A stretch of 5,437 bases of DNA from an uncultured Atopobiaceae bacterium (GCA_947303905.1 CAMYZR010000124.1:1-5437), one strand, 5' to 3'. Positions 1 to 5,384 are shown, numbered from the stretch's first letter. Made by a program: numbers and translations. Notes: a model not told the origin generated them from the letters alone.

Positions 1-50
1 AAGGCGTGATTCGCGATCACTTCTGCATCTGTCTGCCGAGGGAGACGTCA

Positions 51-269
51 TTAGCAAGAGGAGTGGCTACCGCAGTTGTAACCATAGCAGCCACCGCAGC
101 CGCCCGCCACGAGCTCGAGCTGCTCGTCGGAGAGCTCCATTCCCTCCTTCTCGACGATGTCTAGCAGCTCCTCCATGCTCTGGGCGCTCTTGGCCCGCTC
201 CAGTAGCTCGGGGGAGAACGCCTCTTTGATCTGCTCCTGCATCGCGGGGCTCAGGTTTTCGAAGTTCAT
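51..269 (-). CDS. RiPP precursor peptide, Nif11-like leader with Cys-rich core
   Basis: This 72-residue peptide is probably the substrate of the two radical SAM enzymes encoded upstream. Residues 1-57 form an acidic, helix-prone leader without a signal peptide. Its second half (SPELLERAKSAQ..., then LSDEQLELVAGG at 46-57) resembles Nif11-type leaders (TIGR03798-like), which end in a double glycine cut by C39 peptidase/ABC transporters. The predicted core is CGGCYGYNCGSHSSC (58-72), with cysteines at 58, 61, 66 and 72 (CX2C, X4, C, X5, C), glycine, serine, two tyrosines and one histidine. The ATG start is supported by a strong ribosome site, AAAGGAG, ending five bases upstream. It is the last visible gene of the minus-strand cluster, 140 bases after the second enzyme, so it may be expressed at a different level. 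That it is a precursor is well supported; the final product (sactipeptide, ranthipeptide or other) is not determined. Confidence 0.9.
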   Translation of the reverse strand: MNFENLSPAMQEQIKEAFSPELLERAKSAQSMEELLDIVEKEGMELSDEQLELVAGGCGGCYGYNCGSHSSC

Positions 270-274
270 GCTAG

Positions 275-282
275 CTCCTTTC
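275..282 (-). promoter_or_regulatory. Strong ribosome binding site of the precursor gene
   Basis: Read on the minus strand this is GAAAGGAG, a near-perfect anti-Shine-Dalgarno match five bases before the ATG at 269. It is stronger than the sites before either enzyme gene, which fits a substrate made in excess over its enzymes. Confidence 0.75.
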
Positions 283-285
283 CTC

Positions 286-308
286 GCAGGTCTTCTTGTA
301 AGGCCTGC
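286..308 (-). promoter_or_regulatory. Hairpin in the precursor mRNA leader
   Basis: GCAGG and CCTGC (286-290 and 304-308) pair, followed by one mismatch on the minus-strand RNA and CTT/AAG, around a 5-base loop. The stem ends just upstream of the ribosome binding site without masking it. It lacks a T-run on the minus strand, so it is not an intrinsic terminator. It could protect the 5' end of a processed precursor transcript; that role is inferred. Confidence 0.4.
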
Positions 309-318
309 ATGTACTACC

Positions 319-324
319 GTTATA
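319..324 (-). promoter_or_regulatory. Possible -10 box of a separate precursor promoter
   Basis: Minus-strand TATAAC (within GATATAACGG) matches the -10 consensus at five of six positions and would start transcription near 312, giving a leader of about 43 bases that begins just before the hairpin. No convincing -35 box lies 16-18 bases upstream, so this is a weak call. The 140-base spacer between enzyme and precursor genes leaves room for such a promoter. Confidence 0.3.
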
Positions 325-409
325 TCGCGTGTCCTACCGCACGGGCTTTCTGCCTCCCATCATAGGTGGTCGCAGCTCCTGTCACCGCAGGTTCCCGACG
401 GAGACATCC

Positions 410-1801
410 TCACGCACACTCCCATCCAGCCAGTGCTTCCTTGATTATTTGATGCCAGCCGCCCGCAAAGAACAGACACTTGGATGGGTCTGCGCCAATG
501 GCGTCCACCCCTTCGGCCTCTCCGCCCGGAAGGATGAGCGCCAGGGCTGGGCAGCCCCCACCGCACTGCTCAAAGTACTGACACGTCGCACACCTGCCCT
601 CGCGCCTGCGCAGGTCGCCCACGGTATCGCAGACGACGTTGCGATAGGCTCTGCTTGCCAGGATGTCGCTCAGGGGTTTCTCATGCACGTTGCCCAGAGA
701 GATTCCGCGCTTGGTGAAGTAACCGCTCATCTGCATGCAGGGCACAACCTCCCCGGCGGATGTGATGGCAACCATCTGACGATTGGCCAGACAGCGCGAG
801 CATCCGTCGTGGTATGCCCCTTCGGCGAACCTCATCGGAAAGAGGTGGTAGCTCTTGGACGCCGGGGAGAGCGAAAGGAGCTGCCAAACAAAGAGCTCCA
901 TGGTGTGGTCGTGCCCAGCGTAGCGCCTGCAGACTTCCAGTGCGGTCGCATAGTACTCTTCCACGGACAGGGTCGCTCCGGCGGCGTTGGCAAGCCAGCG
1001 GTCCGATTCGCTGGTTCGGATGAGGCGCGAGCTGCTCACGCCCAAATCGTCCAGGCGGCATAGCGTCTCGTCAAGGGAGCCCACGGTGACCCTGTTCACC
1101 TGAACCTGGGCGGCCACCTCGAAACCGTTCTCCACGCACAACTCGATCGCGCGCAGCGTCCGCTCCTCTGCTCCCGCAACGCCGCGCATGAAGTCGTGGC
1201 AGCCCAGCCCGTCGAAGGATATCTTTATGAGGGGGTTGCAGCCGATGGCGCGCAGCTCGTCGAGCACATCCTTGCGGATGAAGGAGCCGTTCGTGTTTAT
1301 CTTGTCCACATACATGCCACGTGCGTAGATCTCTCGGACTGCGTCCATGAACCTTGGATGAAGCATGGGCTCGCCGCCGGTGATCATGACGGAGTGTATC
1401 CCGCAGGCCTGCGCCTGGTCGAGCAGGCGCACGAGGTCCTCGAAGGACCACTCTGTCATGAGGGGTGCGTTATCGGCCGCATTGAAGCAGTGCGGGCAGT
1501 TGTAGTTGCACCTCCCCGTAAGCATGAGGTTCATCTTTGGCACGTGGGCGTTGCCGTGGCGACGGTAGACCGACCAGGCGCTGGGCACGTCTCCCTTTTT
1601 GCACCTAGACACGAGGCCGCGCCTCTCCAGCCGCTCAAGGGTGCTGCTGGGTTCGAGGTCTGTGGTGCCGTCGCACAAGAGCATGCAGAAGAACTCCCGG
1701 CTCGTGAGCTTCCGTGCGCCAGGCTCGCCCTTCACGTAGTAGGCAAAGGGGATGTCCTTCCAGCCTCGAAGCGCTATGTCGTCGTTCACTCGGTAATACA
1801 T
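410..1801 (-). CDS. Radical SAM/SPASM peptide maturase (second enzyme)
   Basis: This 463-residue cytosolic enzyme should reductively cleave S-adenosylmethionine and use the radical to modify the precursor. Residues 1-90 form an N-terminal domain that could be a PqqD-like leader-binding (RRE) fold; this is inferred from position only. The radical SAM core follows: the 4Fe-4S cluster motif C98-X3-C102-X2-C105 (CNYNCPHC), the SAM-contact motif GGEP at 142-145, NTNG at 169-172 and SFDG at 195-198. The C-terminal SPASM domain, which carries auxiliary clusters, has C337, C355 after G350, then C404-X2-C407-X5-C413-X3-C417 and C442; C334 makes an extra CX2C with C337. The ATG directly abuts the TAA of the upstream enzyme gene (TAAATG), so the two are translationally coupled. 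It is clearly not a duplicate of its neighbour: the two differ throughout except at the motifs. Likely reactions are Cys-to-carbon thioether or other carbon crosslinks, but substrate position and chemistry cannot be read from sequence. Confidence 0.92.
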   Translation of the reverse strand: MYYRVNDDIALRGWKDIPFAYYVKGEPGARKLTSREFFCMLLCDGTTDLEPSSTLERLERRGLVSRCKKGDVPSAWSVYRRHGNAHVPKMNLMLTGRCNYNCPHCFNAADNAPLMTEWSFEDLVRLLDQAQACGIHSVMITGGEPMLHPRFMDAVREIYARGMYVDKINTNGSFIRKDVLDELRAIGCNPLIKISFDGLGCHDFMRGVAGAEERTLRAIELCVENGFEVAAQVQVNRVTVGSLDETLCRLDDLGVSSSRLIRTSESDRWLANAAGATLSVEEYYATALEVCRRYAGHDHTMELFVWQLLSLSPASKSYHLFPMRFAEGAYHDGCSRCLANRQMVAITSAGEVVPCMQMSGYFTKRGISLGNVHEKPLSDILASRAYRNVVCDTVGDLRRREGRCATCQYFEQCGGGCPALALILPGGEAEGVDAIGADPSKCLFFAGGWHQIIKEALAGWECA

Positions 1802-3118
1802 TTACGAGCCTGCCTTCGACTTCTCCAGGGCGTCCGCCTTCTTTAGCAGGTATGCGTCGATGCGCTCGGGCTTCCTCATACAGGAGCGTCCTCCGCGCAG
1901 GCGAGGCAGCAGACAGCCGCCGTAGCAGACCGTCAAGAGGCCGCACCCCATGCACTCCTCGTCCTTTGTTGGCAAGACGTTCTCTAGGCACCACTGCATG
2001 TGGAGCCGATCCAGCGTGTCGGTGTCGCCTTCGCCCAGGTCGAGGATGTTGCCGTAGGCGAAGTCGCGGTTCGTGGCGAGCTCGTTGCAGTGGGGGAACA
2101 GGTAGCCCTCGTCGTCTATCAGGTAGTTGTCCAGCTGGACGACGTGGCAGTTGAAGAGCTTGGGGACGTAGGTGTTGGAGCGCTTCTCGAGGTCGGTGGT
2201 GTCGAGAATCTTGTAATATTCGCCGTTCGAGAGAAAGCTCGTAGCATCGCCGCGTTCCCGCCCTGCATCGGTGCCATGAACCTGCGTGGGGGAGCAGCGC
2301 ATCTCGTTGCCGGTCTTCTTGGCTATGGCGCCTATCACTGCCTGCAGCCTCTTGTACGACTCATAGTTGCCCGCATGCAGGTTGGAGCGGATGTTGAGCA
2401 CCATGCTGGTCTTGATGGCAGAGAGGTTGTCGATGATCCGCTCGAAGGTGGCGCCACCACCGTGAAGGTACCTTGTCTTGTCGTGCTCGGGTCCGTAGCC
2501 ATCAAGCGTGACTATGGCAAAGCGGCAGTTGACGCCTTCGAGCAGGTCGACCATTGCCTGGTCGAGCAGGTAGGCGTTGGTGTGGATGTTCGAGCTGAAT
2601 CCAGCCCCATGCTGCGCCGCCACGTCCATGAGCCTGTGGCCGAGGTTGTCGATGATGTCTGCGGCCAGCAGGGGCTCGCCGCCAAACCAGTCGACGGTCA
2701 TCCTCTCGTATCCGCCCTGCTCGAGCTTGGCCTTGGTAAGGCGCACGACCTGGTCTTGCACCTCCTGCGCCATGTGTCCGCTCCGGCGCGCCTGGAAGCA
2801 GTAGGGGCAGGCAAAGTTGCAGAGCGACGTTACGTGGAGCGTGAGCCGAAGGACTTTGTCCGTTCTAGCTGCGTAGTCGCTATACCGCTTGCGAACCTGG
2901 TCCTTTAGCACCTCGAGCTCGTCGCAGTCCGACAGGAACCCAAGCTCATGCCACCGCTTCACGACCGGATGATCCTGCGAGAACCGCGGAGAAAGGTCGA
3001 AGAGCACCTTTTGTGCGCGGTCCAACCGCAGCATGGCGCCTGTATTGAAGTTGTACACGAGGCACTCGTTGCTGCCCGGGATGGCAACCGTGTAGTTGTA
3101 TCTCGAATGATGGGTCAT
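1802..3118 (-). CDS. Radical SAM/SPASM peptide maturase (first enzyme)
   Basis: This 438-residue protein is the first gene of the minus-strand cluster. Residues 1-85 form an N-terminal domain containing VYNFNTGAMLRLD (21-33), a pattern common at the start of SPASM peptide maturases and possibly involved in leader binding. The radical SAM core has C100-X3-C104-X2-C107 (CNFACPYC), GGEP at 146-149, HTNAY at 179-183 and TLDGYG at 204-209. The SPASM domain has C324, C344 (after G338), then C389-X2-C392-X5-C398-X3-C402 and C413. All expected cluster ligands are present, so it should be active. The ATG at 3118 is preceded by AAGGCG about six bases upstream, a moderate ribosome site. It resembles enzymes that act on Nif11-type or other Cys-rich peptides; which of the two enzymes acts first, or whether they form a heteromer, is unknown. 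Confidence 0.92.
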   Translation of the reverse strand: MTHHSRYNYTVAIPGSNECLVYNFNTGAMLRLDRAQKVLFDLSPRFSQDHPVVKRWHELGFLSDCDELEVLKDQVRKRYSDYAARTDKVLRLTLHVTSLCNFACPYCFQARRSGHMAQEVQDQVVRLTKAKLEQGGYERMTVDWFGGEPLLAADIIDNLGHRLMDVAAQHGAGFSSNIHTNAYLLDQAMVDLLEGVNCRFAIVTLDGYGPEHDKTRYLHGGGATFERIIDNLSAIKTSMVLNIRSNLHAGNYESYKRLQAVIGAIAKKTGNEMRCSPTQVHGTDAGRERGDATSFLSNGEYYKILDTTDLEKRSNTYVPKLFNCHVVQLDNYLIDDEGYLFPHCNELATNRDFAYGNILDLGEGDTDTLDRLHMQWCLENVLPTKDEECMGCGLLTVCYGGCLLPRLRGGRSCMRKPERIDAYLLKKADALEKSKAGS

Positions 3119-3390
3119 GAGATGCGCCTTACGTGTGTGGAGCGACCTTCTCTATAGCTTACGCCTGCGGCCGGGCGTTATCTGCGACGAGGCCCACCGG
3201 TGGCATCCCAATCTTATGATTCCCGATAACAGGCAATAGGATGATGCAAACGAGAGCGCTATGCCAGCCATTCAGAAACGTGGGGAGACGACCTGGGGTG
3301 ATAGACACGAGGGCATTTGCGGCTCCCCTGACATGATGTCATACGTGCTGGTTGCGGCGCGCGTCCCTTGCGCTGCAATAGCCTCCGAAC
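3119..3390. other. Divergent intergenic region, no gene seen
   Basis: These 272 bases separate the minus-strand peptide operon from the plus-strand riboswitch, so both promoters should lie here. No open frame has a believable ribosome site. Palindromes are present: CCACCGGTGG (3194-3203) and TGACATGATGTCA (3329-3341, six-base arms around one base). The second sits about 50 bases before the riboswitch and is placed like an operator. TTGCGG (3352-3357) is a possible but unconvincing -35 box for the riboswitch transcript. Confidence 0.5.
3151..3156 (-). promoter_or_regulatory. Possible -10 box of the radical SAM operon
   Basis: Minus-strand TATAGA lies 32 bases before the ATG of the first enzyme and would start transcription near 3144. 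No good -35 box is seen (TAACGC at 3175-3180 with an 18-base spacer is poor). A GC-rich inverted repeat, ACGCC/GGCGT at 3161-3165 and 3174-3178, fills the spacer and could bind a regulator. Weak call. Confidence 0.3.
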
Positions 3391-3486
3391 AGGAGAGCTG
3401 GGGATTTGGCCCGGCTGAGAGGAGCGACCGGATCGCTCGACCCTCCAACCTGACCCGGGTAATGCGCATTACCCATGAAAGTAATG
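3391..3486 (+). ncRNA. TPP (THI-box) riboswitch aptamer, divergent 3' half
   Basis: The conserved TPP aptamer parts appear in order. P2 is GGAG (3392-3395) with CTCC (3443-3446). P3 is AGCTGGG (3396-3402) with CCCGGCT (3410-3416). The pyrimidine-binding CTGAGA is at 3415-3420. P3a is GAGCGA/TCGCTC (3422-3427 and 3432-3437). Then come AACCTGA (3447-3453) and GGGTAATGC (3457-3465). In known TPP riboswitches TAATGC is followed by a P5 return strand and GCGNAGGGA, which closes P4 and helps bind the pyrophosphate. Here those are absent: GCATTACCC follows instead and makes a perfect 18-base palindrome with GGGTAATGC. The element is therefore either decayed, misfolded or altered in ligand preference. 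A terminator follows at once, so it would act by transcription termination. Family membership is well supported; ligand binding is not. Confidence 0.82.
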
Positions 3487-3516
3487 ACGGCGGCCTCTGA
3501 GCTGCCGTTTTCTTTT
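3487..3516 (+). terminator. Intrinsic terminator, riboswitch expression platform
   Basis: ACGGCGGC (3487-3494) pairs with GCTGCCGT (3501-3508), including one G-T wobble, around the loop CTCTGA, and is followed by TTTCTTTT (3509-3516). It begins directly after the TPP aptamer. The aptamer segment GGCTGAGAGG (3413-3422) is complementary to CCTCTGAGCT (3494-3503) with eight Watson-Crick pairs, one wobble and one mismatch, so it can act as an antiterminator that is mutually exclusive with both P3 and the terminator stem. Ligand binding would then favour termination. Confidence 0.85.
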
Positions 3517-3652
3517 GCGGTCCACGAGAGTGAACGGAGGGTGCTCCACGAGGCAAAAGAGCAGTGCAAGGGGCCATCTGTACTAGGCGCCGAATCAACG
3601 AACGGGCAAGAAGTCTCTTAGGTGCTTCTCGTTTTCATCGGATGGTTCATAC
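3517..3652. other. Intergenic stretch after the terminator, short direct repeat
   Basis: No gene is supported here, although this is where a gene controlled by the riboswitch would be expected to begin. TCCACGAG occurs twice in direct orientation (3521-3528 and 3545-3552), 24 bases apart. The longer form CTCCACGAGGCA (3544-3555) recurs in inverted orientation downstream of the AlbA_2 gene. Confidence 0.4.
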
Positions 3653-3694
3653 ACCTACGTTGTTTTTCATAGATATACGAAAAATATCGTAGGT
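3653..3694 (+). promoter_or_regulatory. Operator-like 42-base inverted repeat before the AlbA_2 gene
   Basis: The left arm is ACCTACG, TTG, TTTTTC (3653-3668) and the right arm GAAAAA, TAT, CGTAGGT (3679-3694). The outer seven and inner six bases of each arm are perfect complements, the central three mismatch, and a 10-base AT-rich spacer separates the arms. The site is AT-rich against a GC-rich background, ends two bases before a TATGAT -10 box and would cover its -35 region. Its position suggests repression, most simply by the AlbA_2/winged-helix protein encoded next; that protein-site link is inference. Confidence 0.6.
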
Positions 3695-3695
3695 A

Positions 3696-3701
3696 TATGA
3701 T
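3696..3701 (+). promoter_or_regulatory. -10 box of the AlbA_2 regulator gene
   Basis: TATGAT matches the consensus at five of six positions and would start transcription near 3708, 28 bases before the preferred start codon. No clear -35 box is seen inside the inverted repeat, which may mean activator dependence or a weak promoter. If this is the promoter, the in-frame ATG at 3697 lies upstream of the transcript and cannot be the start. Confidence 0.45.
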
Positions 3702-3717
3702 ACTTGCAAGAAGAGTG

Positions 3718-3726
3718 AAGGGGGAG
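3718..3726 (+). promoter_or_regulatory. Ribosome binding site deciding the AlbA_2 start
   Basis: AAGGGGGAG ends nine bases before the ATG at 3736, a normal spacing. It abuts the ATG at 3727 (too close) and lies downstream of the ATG at 3697, so it favours 3736. Confidence 0.7.
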
Positions 3727-3735
3727 ATGGGCAGC

Positions 3736-5181
3736 ATGGACGAGAGGGCACTTAATGATGCGATCGAGTTGGTCCTTCTGCGCAGGTGCGAGACCCAGAG
3801 AATAGAGGTGAAGGCCGCGCGCGGGGGCACGCCGCGCCTCTACGACACCCTGTCCAGCTTCTCGAATCAGGCCGATGGGGGCATCGTCATCTTCGGAATC
3901 GACGAGGACGCAGGCTACGAGGTCTGCGGCGTGTTCGACCCTCAGCGCCTGCAAAAGGACGTCGCCGAGCAGTGCAAAGAGATGCAGCCCGAGCTTCACC
4001 CATCCTTCGCGACGACGGTCTGGAAGGGATCGGTCCTCGTGGGGGCGTTCTTCGAGGGACTGCCCGCTGGAATGCGTCCAGCTTACCGAAAGACGGCGGG
4101 AATCTCGAAGGGCTCCTATGTGCGGGTTGGGGACCAGGACCTCCATATGACCCAAGCGGAGCTCTATTCCATTGAGTCGTTCAAGGATGGCGTGCGAAGC
4201 GACGTGAGCGTGAGCCCGCAGGCGTCTCACGAGATGATGGACGAGGAACGTGTCAACGCCTTCGTAAGGGACGCGAAGGAGGGTCGTCCCAGGTTGTCAC
4301 ATAGGGATGCCAGCGAGGTTCTGTCGCTCACAGGTGCGGAGCGCGGGGGCGTCCCTACGCTGGCTGGCCTCATGTGTCTCGGTGATTATCCCCAGCAGGT
4401 GTATCCCAACCTGTGCATGACGGCTGTGGCCGTGGCTGGAACCGAGATTACGCAGGCCGAAGACGGGACCCGCTTCCTTGACTCCAAGCGCTTGGAGGGA
4501 ACCATCGACCAGATTATCGAGGACGCGATGGCGTTCATCCGGAGGAACACGAGGACGAAGGTTGTCGTCGAGGGGGGCAGGAGGCGAGACATTCCCGAGT
4601 ACCCGGAGAACGCCGTAAGGGAGGTGGTCACCAACTCGCTCATGCACCGTGACTACGGTCCCTATAGCGACGGTACCCCCTGCCGGCTCGCCATCTACTC
4701 CGACCGGCTCGAGTGCTGGAACCCCGGCGGGATCTATGGCGGTCAGAGCGTCGACGACCTCGGCCACGAGAACATGCCGACGAGGAACCCCACGCTCGTG
4801 TCCCTGCTCGAAATCATGAGGGTCGCGGAGAACCGACACTCGGGGATTCCCGTCATACGCGACGAGATGCGAAGGGCCGGCCTGAGGCAACCGGTGTTCG
4901 TCGACTCGAGGGATACGTTCACGGTGAGGCTCTACAACCTTCCCGAGGGGCGCCACGAGTCCATCGGCGGGATGGAAGAGCTGTCCAGGGAGGCGCTCAT
5001 CGCATTCTGCGACGTGCCGCGAAGCAGGCAGGAAGTGGCGGACCACTTCGGCGTCAACGTGAACTATGTCGCGCATGCGTACCTGAACCCCCTCGCGGAC
5101 GGGGGCGAGCTCGTCCGAACGCTGCCAGATAGGCCTCGTAGCAAGAATCAGCGGTTCGTCGCGAGGAGGCGCCAGCAGTAA
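3736..5181 (+). CDS. AlbA_2 (Schlafen-type)/HATPase_c_4 transcriptional regulator
   Basis: This predicted cytosolic protein has 481 residues from the ATG at 3736; an ATG at 3697 would add 13. An AlbA_2 putative nucleic-acid-binding domain (about 20-150) shows RIEVKAARGG (22-31) and SSFSNQADGGIVIFGIDED (40-58), the usual conserved strand-helix-strand with an Asp-Gly-Gly turn. The HATPase_c_4 part (about 285-405) has ENAVREVVTNSLMHRDY (291-307), holding the E-X3-N Mg-ATP box, NPGG (329-332), RNP (350-352) and a GIP.IRDEM stretch (370-378). A C-terminal winged helix (about 415-475) carries SRQEVADHFGVNVNYV (430-445). The order matches COG2865-type regulators, roughly 450-550 residues long; their effector and targets are mostly unknown. 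It is the only gene between two TPP riboswitches, has its own promoter and inverted repeat, and is probably autoregulated. It carries no thiamine-related domain that I recognise. Domain assignment is confident; biological role is not. Confidence 0.9.
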   Translation: MDERALNDAIELVLLRRCETQRIEVKAARGGTPRLYDTLSSFSNQADGGIVIFGIDEDAGYEVCGVFDPQRLQKDVAEQCKEMQPELHPSFATTVWKGSVLVGAFFEGLPAGMRPAYRKTAGISKGSYVRVGDQDLHMTQAELYSIESFKDGVRSDVSVSPQASHEMMDEERVNAFVRDAKEGRPRLSHRDASEVLSLTGAERGGVPTLAGLMCLGDYPQQVYPNLCMTAVAVAGTEITQAEDGTRFLDSKRLEGTIDQIIEDAMAFIRRNTRTKVVVEGGRRRDIPEYPENAVREVVTNSLMHRDYGPYSDGTPCRLAIYSDRLECWNPGGIYGGQSVDDLGHENMPTRNPTLVSLLEIMRVAENRHSGIPVIRDEMRRAGLRQPVFVDSRDTFTVRLYNLPEGRHESIGGMEELSREALIAFCDVPRSRQEVADHFGVNVNYVAHAYLNPLADGGELVRTLPDRPRSKNQRFVARRRQQ

Positions 5182-5183
5182 CT

Positions 5184-5230
5184 GAAGACGTCTTCGAAGA
5201 GGGGCGAACGTCCCGCGGGCTTGCGCCCGC
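5184..5230 (+). terminator. Palindrome and GC hairpin after the AlbA_2 gene
   Basis: GAAGACGTCTTC (5184-5195) is a perfect 12-base palindrome three bases after the stop codon and overlaps a second palindrome, TCTTCGAAGA (5191-5200). A GC hairpin follows, GCGGGC/GCCCGC (5215-5220 and 5225-5230) with loop TTGC. There is no T-run, so this would be a non-canonical terminator or an RNA 3'-end protector; it is the only candidate for ending the AlbA_2 transcript. Confidence 0.4.
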
Positions 5231-5237
5231 CGTGAGC

Positions 5238-5325
5238 ATGGGCGTCCTGGCTCGTGGAGAACTCGTGACTCGGCTCCTTAGGGCCGCTTAGGGCCACTTG
5301 CCATGCGTCGTGGAGTGACGCCCAT
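5238..5325. repeat. Cluster of short inverted and direct repeats
   Basis: ATGGGCGTC (5238-5246) and GACGCCCAT (5317-5325) are perfect complements 70 bases apart. The right arm can instead pair locally, GCGTC (5305-5309) with GACGC (5317-5321). Between them lie TCGTGGAG twice (5252-5259 and 5308-5315) and CTTAGGGCC twice in near tandem (5277-5285 and 5287-5295). No tRNA, no coding frame and no insertion-sequence gene is seen. It may be a structured RNA, protein-binding sites or the scar of an insertion. Confidence 0.45.
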
Positions 5326-5384
5326 ATCCGAATGAGGCAATATCGTTTCTGTCATACAGGCAGGGCCGCAACAGAAGGGATGAG

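Noticed and set aside
6..20. GTGAT/ATCAC hairpin downstream of the precursor, considered as terminator
   Set aside because: Only five base pairs, and the sequence that would carry the T-run on the minus strand is beyond the window; cannot be judged.
1196..2908. Long plus-strand frames opposite the two enzyme genes (216 and 302 codons)
   Set aside because: They are antisense to two genes with complete radical SAM and SPASM motifs, a usual effect of GC-rich codon bias.
3261..3500. 79-codon plus-strand open frame in the intergenic region
   Set aside because: It runs through the TPP aptamer and into the terminator stem, has no ribosome site, and its translation shows no recognisable domain.
3484..3621. 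45-codon plus-strand frame starting at ATG 3484, just after the aptamer
   Set aside because: Its first codons are the terminator hairpin and T-run, and the upstream GAAAG is a poor ribosome site. The translation is not recognisable. It could at most be a remnant of a former riboswitch-controlled gene.
3697..3735. Upstream ATG of the AlbA_2 gene (adds 13 residues)
   Set aside because: It overlaps the likely -10 box TATGAT and has no ribosome site, while AAGGGGGAG is well placed for the ATG at 3736.
4297..5076. 259-codon minus-strand frame opposite the AlbA_2 gene
   Set aside because: Antisense to a gene with clear domain motifs; its low-complexity Val/His/Arg translation looks like a mirror of the sense codons.
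5238..5325. Considered a tRNA or an insertion-sequence end
   Set aside because: No T-loop or acceptor pattern is seen, and no transposase or target duplication is present; the repeats are reported only as structure.
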